Shown piece by piece: positions 7,527 through 14,438 of a stretch of DNA of 64,000 nt; the stretch's first letter is position 1, and every line of letters starts with the position of its first letter. Below the pieces are notes generated by a model that saw only the letters and a list, made by a program, of their open reading frames with translations, ran no database searches and was not told the DNA's origin. This DNA is from JANWWM01 sp046292465 (GTDB lineage Bacteria; Bacteroidota; Chlorobiia; Chlorobiales; Thermochlorobacteraceae): assembly GCA_046292465.1 (NCBI GenBank), contig JBKBRB010000011.1, forward strand, positions 1-64,000, written 5' to 3'. The position numbers and the translations under genes are program-made.

Positions 7527-8591
7527 ATGCATCGAACTTCACTTCTCGTTATTCTTTTATTTGGAATTTCGGCATCGCTCTCGGCGCAAATTGGCGGCAC
7601 GGCGGCGGCTTATTCGCGCATGGGCTTCGGTGCGCGCGGCATCGGACTTGGCAATGCAGGCGGGGCAGTTACACAAGAAGGCGAATACCACCCGTATTAC
7701 AATCCCGCCGTGTTAGGCTTCGCCGAAACTTACGCCGCATCGGCAACTTACGGCTATCTTCCGCTCGACCGCCGCTTGAACTTCGCCACCTTCACAGGCA
7801 ACATCGGACCTGACGCATCTGTCGGATTTTCGTGGATTAACTCGGGCGTGAGCAACATCGACGGGCGCGACCGCGACGGCAATCCAACCGAAAAACTCTC
7901 CACTTCGGAAAACCTATTCATTCTCTCGTTTGCGCGTCGCTTCACCGACGACCTTTCGCTTGGCATCTCGCTTCGCGGCTACCTTGCATCGCTTTTCGCC
8001 GAAATTCAAAACTCCTTTTCGCTCGGCTTCGACTTTGGTGCGGTTTATCGCGCATACAGCGATAACATTTCGTCGCTTCATCTCGGCGTTGCCATTAGCG
8101 ACATCAACGCAAAGTATGAATGGAACACTGCGCCGATTTACGGTCAGCAAGGCACGACGACAAAAGACGCTTTGCCAATTTCATACAAAGTTGCCGCCGC
8201 ATATTCACGCGAAAAGGTTTTCGGAATGAAATCGATGTTAATCGCCTCCGAAGTGCAACTGCTCTCCAAAAATTTTGATGGCGTGCAAACCGTGTTCGTT
8301 ACTGAAAACGGTATTTCGATTGCGCGTAGTGAAATTATATCGCTCAAAAAATCAGAAACCTATTTGAAACTTGGCGTGATGCTTCAACCGATTCGCGAAC
8401 TGCGCCTGCGCGTCGGGATTGACCGCTTGGGATTGCAAGGCGTTGCTTTCACCGAAATTGCGCGCGCTTCCACAGGCTTTACGATTGAATATCCGATTCA
8501 AGATTATCTTGCGACGATTGATTACGCCATTCTCTTTGAACCCTACGCGCCAATCGGCACAAGTTTTTTCACCTTTGGCATTCGGTTTTAA
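7527..8591 (+). CDS. PorV/PorQ-family (FadL-like) outer-membrane barrel
   Basis: 354 residues with a clear signal peptide (MHRTSLLVILLFGISASLSAQ). The mature start SRMGFGARGIGLGNAGGAV and the following HPYYNPAVLG match the N-terminal hatch of PorV/PorQ/DUF3308 proteins (YNPA motif), relatives of FadL. The rest is alternating beta strands ending in Phe (FTFGIRF), as expected for a barrel inserted by BAM. PorV shuttles T9SS cargo to the surface attachment complex; many paralogues in this phylum are of unknown use. The start at 7527 is the ATG immediately before the signal peptide; the upstream in-frame 7485 would spoil it. The next two genes encode a lipoprotein and a T9SS-type propeller, so a role in displaying them is plausible. 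Confidence 0.8.
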   Translation: MHRTSLLVILLFGISASLSAQIGGTAAAYSRMGFGARGIGLGNAGGAVTQEGEYHPYYNPAVLGFAETYAASATYGYLPLDRRLNFATFTGNIGPDASVGFSWINSGVSNIDGRDRDGNPTEKLSTSENLFILSFARRFTDDLSLGISLRGYLASLFAEIQNSFSLGFDFGAVYRAYSDNISSLHLGVAISDINAKYEWNTAPIYGQQGTTTKDALPISYKVAAAYSREKVFGMKSMLIASEVQLLSKNFDGVQTVFVTENGISIARSEIISLKKSETYLKLGVMLQPIRELRLRVGIDRLGLQGVAFTEIARASTGFTIEYPIQDYLATIDYAILFEPYAPIGTSFFTFGIRF

Positions 8592-8603
8592 TTCAACTCA
8601 TTG

Positions 8604-9404
8604 ATGATGAAACGCATTGTTGGTTTGATTCTTGCGACACTTTTTTTTTCGTGCGGCGATGAACGCACACTCAACGAGCCAAAAGGCATTCCGCCTGAAC
8701 TCATCTCGCTTCAAGTTTCGCCTGACACCGTTTTCTTTGGACTACTGCCGAGCGATGCACAAGGGCGCGCGCGCGTTGCCTTTGGTTTCTCGGCAACGGT
8801 CAAACAAGTTGACTTACTTGCAACATCTCTGCGCGCTGAATTGCTCAACGCACGCGGCGAAGCGATTGCCACAAAGGAAATCGCGCTACAAAACAGTGCG
8901 TCGCAATTTTCTGTGAGCGATACGCTCGCGCTCTTGCTTCGGCGAAATGAAATTGAACCCTTCACGATTGCCGTCAATGCTTTTGATGAATTTGGACGAA
9001 GTGGTGGCAATGCACGCGCAAGCGTTGTGGTGCGACCGCCAAATGCGCGTCCGCAACTGTTGAGTGCGTTTTCGCCCGATACGGTGCGCATCGGCGAGTT
9101 TCTCGTTTTGAGAGCAACGGTTAATGATAGCGATGGGCTTGGCGATATTGCATCGGTGTTTTACTTCTCGCGCCGTCCTGATGGCGTTCTTGCTAATCAA
9201 GGCAACCCAATTCAGATGTATGACGACGGCGGGGTCAATCCGTTCAGCGGCGATGAAGTGGCAGGCGACGGCATTTATTCGTTTCGCGCACAAGTGCCAC
9301 CAACGTCGCTACTCGGAACATTTACTTACACATTTTACGCACGCGACCGCTTCAACGCGCAAAGCGATAGCCTCGTGCGTCAAACTGTGATTTTGCAACC
9401 TTAA
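8604..9404 (+). CDS. Hypothetical lipoprotein with Ig-like domains
   Basis: About 266 residues. The N-terminus MMKRIVGLILATLFFSC is a lipoprotein signal with a lipobox ending LFFSC, so the protein is acylated at Cys and exported. The rest looks like two or three beta-sandwich domains: ISLQVSPDTVFFG, then RPQLLSAFSPDTVRIGEFLVLRATVND, then DDGGVNPFSGDEVAGDGIYSFRAQVP, the last resembling a choice-of-anchor or carboxypeptidase-regulatory-like fold with the 'GD-GDGIYS' turn. ATG codons at 8604 and 8607 are preceded by an in-frame TTG; the ATGs are preferred. It sits 12 bp after the PorV-like gene and 10 bp before the propeller gene, hence one operon. No enzymatic motif seen. Confidence 0.8.
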   Translation: MMKRIVGLILATLFFSCGDERTLNEPKGIPPELISLQVSPDTVFFGLLPSDAQGRARVAFGFSATVKQVDLLATSLRAELLNARGEAIATKEIALQNSASQFSVSDTLALLLRRNEIEPFTIAVNAFDEFGRSGGNARASVVVRPPNARPQLLSAFSPDTVRIGEFLVLRATVNDSDGLGDIASVFYFSRRPDGVLANQGNPIQMYDDGGVNPFSGDEVAGDGIYSFRAQVPPTSLLGTFTYTFYARDRFNAQSDSLVRQTVILQP

Positions 9405-9414
9405 CCTGCTTAGA

Positions 9415-10992
9415 ATGTTTTGGAGACTCTTTTTTGCTTTGATGTTCCTGACGAGTGCGGCACTCGCTCAACCAACATTTTCATCGAAGTATGAAAAGCG
9501 AACGGCGCAATCGCTCTTGCTCTCGTCGACTGCTTCAAATCCAAGCTCGAATATCATCAGTTACTTTGGCTTCAATGAGGCGCGGCGCGAACTTTGGCTC
9601 GGCACGCTCGGCGGCTTGAATGTGCTTGAAGATACCGCGCTTCAATTTCGCACGGTTACAGACTTTGAGCGTTTTAATCGTCAAGGCGTGCAAAGTTTGA
9701 CGGTATTAGGCGACACCATTTGGGCGGCAACTTCCACAAGGCGCGACGGACAGCCAACAGGCGACGGATTGATATTCTCGCTCGACGGCGGCAGAACTTG
9801 GTCGGAACGCGCCCAACCGCTCGACCGCCAAACCGACACGCTCGAGCAATACGGCATCAATACGCTCAAAGCCTTGCCGATTATTGTGCCCCAACAAAAT
9901 GTGATTTACAGCATGTCGCTTCGTTCTGCATCGGCGACACAACCGAACGGAAGCATTTGGATTGCCTCGTGGTCGGGCGGGATTCGTCGAAGCACGAACA
10001 ACGGCGAATCGTGGCAACGCATCGTGCTTCCGCCCGACAATGTGCAACGCATTGCACCGACCGATACGCTTCGCTTCGCCTTTGAACCACGACGCGGCAC
10101 AACAGGAGAACTCACGTTCTTGGGCTTTTCCGTGCTTGCCGCTTCCGATGGCTCGGTCTGGTGCGGCACGGTCGACGGCGTTTGCCGAACCACACAAGCC
10201 GATTCGCTCTATCCGGCTTGGACAAAGTTCAATCGCCGATTCAGCGGACTTTCAGGCAACTGGATTATTGCGATTCGCGAACAGCGCACTTTAACCGACA
10301 CTACAATTTGGCTTGCCTCGTGGCGTGCCGACGATAATGCCGAACGCTTCGGCGCGTCTTACACTTCCGACAACGGCAGAACTTGGCGCATCGCGCTCGA
10401 TAATGAACGCCTCTACGATTTTGCCTTCAACGGCGACACGGTTTATGCCGTCGGCTCAAATGGATTGTTCATTTCGCCGAACAAGGGCAGAACTTGGATT
10501 AACAAGCGCAACTTGATAGATAAAGACAATCCGCGCCAATTCATTGGCACATCGGCGGAGTTTTTCGGGTGCTTCGTTCAGTCGCTTTCAACAGGCGGAA
10601 AACGCTTATGGGTTGGCACGGCAGACGGCACGGCGATTTCTGACGACGGCGGAAATACTTGGCAAATTCTTCGCGCCAATAAATCTGTCGCATCGGCTGA
10701 AACGCGCACCTACGCCTATCCGAATCCCTTTGCGCCAAGCCTTGACGGACAAGTTCGAATTCGATACAAACTTTCTCGCGATGCGACAGTTACCATTCAC
10801 ATTTTGGATTTCGCGATGAACCTTGTGGCGACGCCTGTAAATGCACAGCCGCGCCGTAGCGATAGAGAAGAAGAAGATGTTTGGAACGGCAAGACTGATT
10901 TCGGCGGGAAAGTCGCAAACGGCGTTTATTTCTACAGGGTTGAAGCCAAAGGACAAGAGCCACTTTATGGAAAAATCATGGTGCTCAATTAA
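9415..10992 (+). CDS. Exported BNR/beta-propeller protein with T9SS-like sorting domain
   Basis: 525 residues with a signal peptide (LFFALMFLTSAALAQ). It contains repeated Asp-box/BNR motifs: SLDGGRTWS, STNNGESWQ, TSDNGRTWR, SPNKGRTWI and SDDGGNTWQ, spaced about 60-100 residues, which build a sialidase- or sortilin-like beta-propeller. The early part (FGFNEARRELWLGTLGGLNVL) resembles two-component-regulator propeller repeats. The final 90 residues (YPNPF, IRYKLSRDATVTIHI, NGVYFYRVEAKG, KIMVLN) form a FlgD-Ig/T9SS type A sorting-like domain. Thus it is probably secreted and surface-attached. The propeller ligand is unknown, and no sialidase active-site set is evident. It shares an operon with the PorV-like and lipoprotein genes. 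Confidence 0.8.
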   Translation: MFWRLFFALMFLTSAALAQPTFSSKYEKRTAQSLLLSSTASNPSSNIISYFGFNEARRELWLGTLGGLNVLEDTALQFRTVTDFERFNRQGVQSLTVLGDTIWAATSTRRDGQPTGDGLIFSLDGGRTWSERAQPLDRQTDTLEQYGINTLKALPIIVPQQNVIYSMSLRSASATQPNGSIWIASWSGGIRRSTNNGESWQRIVLPPDNVQRIAPTDTLRFAFEPRRGTTGELTFLGFSVLAASDGSVWCGTVDGVCRTTQADSLYPAWTKFNRRFSGLSGNWIIAIREQRTLTDTTIWLASWRADDNAERFGASYTSDNGRTWRIALDNERLYDFAFNGDTVYAVGSNGLFISPNKGRTWINKRNLIDKDNPRQFIGTSAEFFGCFVQSLSTGGKRLWVGTADGTAISDDGGNTWQILRANKSVASAETRTYAYPNPFAPSLDGQVRIRYKLSRDATVTIHILDFAMNLVATPVNAQPRRSDREEEDVWNGKTDFGGKVANGVYFYRVEAKGQEPLYGKIMVLN

Positions 10993-11024
10993 CTCACTGC
11001 TCCTACGAAAAAAACTTAAATACT

Positions 11025-11849
11025 ATGCCTCGCTCGTTCTTCTACTTGCTCTTGACGATGTGTCTTTTTCTTAGTGCGATTTCACTTACATCATTCGGTC
11101 AAGAGCGTCCCTCGCAAATTTCTACACGGCTTCGCGAAACCGGAAATTGGAACGGTTTGTATTTAAGGCTTCGCTTTGCTGAACGGTTTTCTTATTACGG
11201 CGAGCATCATTTAAGATTTCGGAACAGCGAGGATAATCTTTATGATTTTGTGGGAAGATGGCGGCAAATTTACAATCGATTTGGCATAGCCATTCAGATT
11301 AGCGACAACCTTGAAGTGATTATCGGTCCAACGTTGGTTCTAAACTTTACGCCAAGTCCGGGCAATCCGAATTTTGAGACGATGGTTTATGAGCCGCGCA
11401 TTTGGCAACAGTGGCTATTCAGCATGAACATCGACCGCATCAAAGTTTATCACCAGTTCCGTTTTGAAAATCGTTGGCGGCGAAGCAATGCGGTTGGTGC
11501 GACATATAATTTCACGAATCGCTATCGCTATAAATTTCTTTTCTATGTGCCGATTAACAAACCGAAAATTGACGTAGGCACATGGTTCATTGCGCCGAGT
11601 GCGGAAATTTTCATGCAGTCGGGCGATGGTATTGTAACGAATCCATTTGAAGACTTCCGCATTTATACGGGGATTGGATATATCCTCAACGAGAATGTTA
11701 CATTTTTCGGCGGGCACATGTGGACTTTCGGGCAGGAGCGTTCGGGCTTTGAATACGCTCAAACGCATATTATTCGTTTGAATGTGTTTATTGGTCTCGA
11801 CTTCCGAAATGTTGAAAATAAAATTCCAAGAATTAACATCGGCGATTAA
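11025..11849 (+). CDS. DUF2490-family outer-membrane protein
   Basis: 274 residues; signal peptide (FFYLLLTMCLFLSAISLTSFG) followed by alternating aromatic-rich strands: YLRLRFAERFSYYGEHHLRF, RIWQQWLFSMNIDRIKVYHQFRFENRWRR, EDFRIYTGIGYILNENVTFFGGH and HIIRLNVFIGLDFR. The 'R-EnRW' and 'RxRP/GY'-like spacing matches DUF2490 barrels, which are widespread in Bacteroidota and of unknown transport function. It begins 32 bp after the propeller gene, and the MORN gene begins immediately after its stop, so all may be in one unit. Confidence 0.72.
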   Translation: MPRSFFYLLLTMCLFLSAISLTSFGQERPSQISTRLRETGNWNGLYLRLRFAERFSYYGEHHLRFRNSEDNLYDFVGRWRQIYNRFGIAIQISDNLEVIIGPTLVLNFTPSPGNPNFETMVYEPRIWQQWLFSMNIDRIKVYHQFRFENRWRRSNAVGATYNFTNRYRYKFLFYVPINKPKIDVGTWFIAPSAEIFMQSGDGIVTNPFEDFRIYTGIGYILNENVTFFGGHMWTFGQERSGFEYAQTHIIRLNVFIGLDFRNVENKIPRINIGD

Positions 11850-11852
11850 GTG

Positions 11853-12689
11853 ATGCAAAAACAATTTTTGATTTCACTTGCAGGTTTAATAGTGATTTGT
11901 ATTGGTCTCGGAATTGCTCTTGGATGGGTTGCTTCTGAGCGAAGGGAACTCAAAAGCCTTGTTGCGAAACAGCAAGATACGCTCATTTATTTTCGGTTGG
12001 AAACGCTCGGCGATTCGCTTCTCTTGGCGGGCAACGATTCACTTGCGATTCTGACTTTTGCGCGTGCAGATTCGCTTTTTTCACAATCTGATTTAACACA
12101 GCGCGCAGAGTTTTTTATCCGCAATCGCGATAGCCTTCGCCAAAATAGACGTGAGGAGTTTGAGACGCTTCGCAGAAAAATGCAACAAACGCTTCGCTCG
12201 CTTCTTGCGCGTGAAGAAGATGTGCGTTCGCGCGACAATCAACTGCGCGATATGAATCAAGAGTATGAACTCCTTCAACAAGAACTTTCCGCACTTCAAA
12301 AAGAACTCGAGGAAAAAGTCCGTTCTATTGGGAAGTTAGAGTTTAAGACCTCGCGCGGCAACTCGGTTTATTATGTCGGCGATGTAAAAGACGGAAAAGC
12401 CAATGGCTACGGGTCGGGGTCGTTCTCAACAGGAAGTATTTATGTGGGCACGTGGAAGGATAATCGCAAGCACGGCACAGGTCGCTACACTTGGAAAGAC
12501 GGAAGCATTTACGACGGCGAATATGAAAATGATTATCGGAACGGCATTGGGACTTATTTTTTTACGACGGGCGAGAAATATATTGGCGAATGGAAAAACG
12601 ATAAGCGCGAAGGCAAAGGCATGCTGTATGACAAAAACGGCAAGGTCGTGCTCGAGGGTATTTGGAAGAACGATGAGTTTGTTAGATAG
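11853..12689 (+). CDS. Membrane-anchored coiled-coil protein with MORN repeats
   Basis: About 278 residues. One N-terminal membrane helix (FLISLAGLIVICIGLGIALGW), then a long charged helical region (about residues 35-160, many E/Q/R/L heptads such as QELSALQKELEEKVRSIGKL) predicted as coiled coil, then four MORN repeats with the YxGxxKxGKxxGxG pattern: YVGDVKDGKANGYGSG, YVGTWKDNRKHGTGRY, YDGEYENDYRNGIGTY and YIGEWKNDKREGKGML. MORN repeats are lipid- or protein-binding beta hairpins, common in eukaryotes and seen in some bacterial envelope proteins. The MORN part would be periplasmic if the helix is a simple N-in anchor. The preceding gene's stop is followed directly by GTG-ATG; I chose the ATG at 11853. 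Confidence 0.82.
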   Translation: MQKQFLISLAGLIVICIGLGIALGWVASERRELKSLVAKQQDTLIYFRLETLGDSLLLAGNDSLAILTFARADSLFSQSDLTQRAEFFIRNRDSLRQNRREEFETLRRKMQQTLRSLLAREEDVRSRDNQLRDMNQEYELLQQELSALQKELEEKVRSIGKLEFKTSRGNSVYYVGDVKDGKANGYGSGSFSTGSIYVGTWKDNRKHGTGRYTWKDGSIYDGEYENDYRNGIGTYFFTTGEKYIGEWKNDKREGKGMLYDKNGKVVLEGIWKNDEFVR

Positions 12690-12720
12690 TGCGCTTGCTC
12701 AAACTATTTGCCGAATCGCG

Positions 12721-12726
12721 TATATT
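12721..12726 (+). promoter_or_regulatory. Possible -10/-7 element upstream of the HU-SPOR gene
   Basis: TATATT (continuing CG) at 12721 lies 29 bp before the start codon, with a TTG 20 bp upstream at 12695. It resembles the degenerate TAnnTTnG elements seen upstream of other genes in this window. Confidence 0.3.
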
Positions 12727-12754
12727 CGCTTGAACGTAACAATCAGTTAAAGTC

Positions 12755-14371
12755 ATGGACGATATTTTTGCAAAATCGCTTGCGCCTGCGTTAGGATACT
12801 CCGAAGAAGAAGTGGTCGGGTGGTTGGAAGCGGTATTTCAAAAAATTGCGGAGGAATTAGTGCTTAATGGCGAAGCGCGATTGGCGGATTTAGGCGTTTT
12901 ACAGCGCGTCCATGTTCCCGCTGAACCGCGTGAGGTCAATGGAAAATTGATGCTTGTGCCGCCGCGCTATGAAATCAAACTCAATCGTGCGGCGATGTCG
13001 GAAGATAGTTTGATATTTGACGTCGGCGTTGAGCAATTACAGTTGGAAGAAGAGGTCGCACAGAAGTTTGCAAAGGGATTTGCGCGCGTCGTTGAAAAAG
13101 TGGTAGAAGTGCGTGGGTCGTTGCAGATGGGTGAGTTAGGTGAATTTATACGCACAGAGCGTGATGGGGTGATGTTTAAGCAGTCGGCGGCTTTGTCTGA
13201 ACTTTTGAACAAACCTTTTGTCGGGCTTTCTCCTGTAACCATTTCGGAACGACACGAGCCAACGCCCGCCGCTCAGATGCCCAGTCAGGAGGTTGCCAAT
13301 CAGCCGATAGTTAATCCGCCGATTTATACAGAGCCGAAAACGACTCATATACCCGAACCGACGGTTGCAGCGAATGAGTCTGTGGCTGAACTTGCGCCGT
13401 CGTCCGACGCCGACGCTTCGTTTTTGAAAGCCCCCGCGCGCTCACCGATTGATGAGCCGAGTTTGCCACCAATGTCTTCAGATGAAAGGAAAAATTTGCT
13501 TTTTGAGGAAGTAGACGAACCTTCTTCTCCCGACATGAGCGTTGCGCCATCGCAAAGAGAGCCGCTCTTTGTGGCACTTGCCGCCGCCGCCAAAGCCTCG
13601 CCTGAATCAGAAGACGAGAGAGATATGGCAAGGCGAAAGGCTATAAACGCTACTGACGAAAATGGTAAGCCGTTTGAATACAGGGCGGAGTCTCCATCGA
13701 GAGCATCCTCCAAACCGAAATTCGATGATATATCGTTCACATCGGTTTCACCTGCGGCTGAAGACGTAACAACTTTGATGAGCGACACTAAAAGCGATAG
13801 AGAAACACCCGTATTGCGCAATATTGCTATTGCAACGGCAATAGTGTTCTTTGCGATTATCATCGCTTTTATCGTGATGAAATATGATTCTATTTCCTTT
13901 ACTCCGCCGCCGCCGCCTACGCCTGTTGACCGCGCCAAGATCGAAGCCGAAAAAGCCGCCGCCGCCCGCGCCGAAGCCGAGCGCATTCTTGCCGAAAAGT
14001 CTATCCCAAAAAGGGCAGCAGAGGCTGAAGGTTCAACTATAAAAACTGAGGGTATGCTTCTAAAAAACATTACCAAAGCTGCCAAAGATTTGCCAAAGGA
14101 ACTAACAACGATTGACCTCAGCAAAGGCGGATACACTATCATTGTGGCTTCGCAGCCGAAACGGGAAAATGCAGTGGCAATTGTCGAGGAATTCGGCAAA
14201 TTGGGATTAGCCGCAACCGTGATGGAAAAGAAAGTTGGAAATGCTATTCGGTATCGAGTGCGTGTCGGACAATTTGCGACGTCTGCGGCGGCGAATGCAG
14301 CAAAAAAGAAATACAAGAACATCATTCCTGCTGATGCATTCTTAGACAAAGTGAGCGTAGCCTCACAATAA
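12755..14371 (+). CDS. HU-domain / transmembrane / SPOR-domain protein
   Basis: 538 residues with a two-sided architecture. Residues about 1-88 and 89-170 look like two diverged HU/IHF-type (CCDC81-like) domains: DLGVLQRVHVPAEPRE and MGELGEFIRTERDG have the HU beta-arm turn. A long Pro/Ser/Glu-rich, disordered linker follows (about 175-350), then one membrane helix (NIAIATAIVFFAIIIAFIVM, about 353-374), an Ala/Glu-rich helix, and a C-terminal SPOR domain (about 454-537; YTIIVASQPKRENAVAIVEEF, RYRVRVGQF). SPOR domains bind glycan strands stripped of stem peptides at the septum. So the protein could link DNA, or an HU-fold partner, in the cytoplasm with division-site peptidoglycan. This architecture is known in Bacteroidota; its role is not settled. 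Confidence 0.85.
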   Translation: MDDIFAKSLAPALGYSEEEVVGWLEAVFQKIAEELVLNGEARLADLGVLQRVHVPAEPREVNGKLMLVPPRYEIKLNRAAMSEDSLIFDVGVEQLQLEEEVAQKFAKGFARVVEKVVEVRGSLQMGELGEFIRTERDGVMFKQSAALSELLNKPFVGLSPVTISERHEPTPAAQMPSQEVANQPIVNPPIYTEPKTTHIPEPTVAANESVAELAPSSDADASFLKAPARSPIDEPSLPPMSSDERKNLLFEEVDEPSSPDMSVAPSQREPLFVALAAAAKASPESEDERDMARRKAINATDENGKPFEYRAESPSRASSKPKFDDISFTSVSPAAEDVTTLMSDTKSDRETPVLRNIAIATAIVFFAIIIAFIVMKYDSISFTPPPPPTPVDRAKIEAEKAAAARAEAERILAEKSIPKRAAEAEGSTIKTEGMLLKNITKAAKDLPKELTTIDLSKGGYTIIVASQPKRENAVAIVEEFGKLGLAATVMEKKVGNAIRYRVRVGQFATSAAANAAKKKYKNIIPADAFLDKVSVASQ

Positions 14372-14387
14372 ATGCCAAGCGAGCAAG

Positions 14388-14412
14388 CAAAAGGGGCGAT
14401 GACTCGCCCCTT
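14388..14412 (-). terminator. Rho-independent terminator of glgP
   Basis: AAGGGGCGA (14391-14399) and TCGCCCCTT (14404-14412) form a perfect 9-bp stem with a TGAC tetraloop. Read on the minus strand the stem is followed by TTTTGC, so it mainly serves glgP; it may also stop the convergent HU-SPOR transcript, though the plus side has no T-run. Confidence 0.75.
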
Positions 14413-14438
14413 ACGTTCGAACCATAACACAGCCACGA

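Noticed and set aside
13345..14436. Long antisense frame opposite the HU-SPOR gene
   Set aside because: Ser/Ala-rich low-complexity shadow of the real gene; no recognisable domain.
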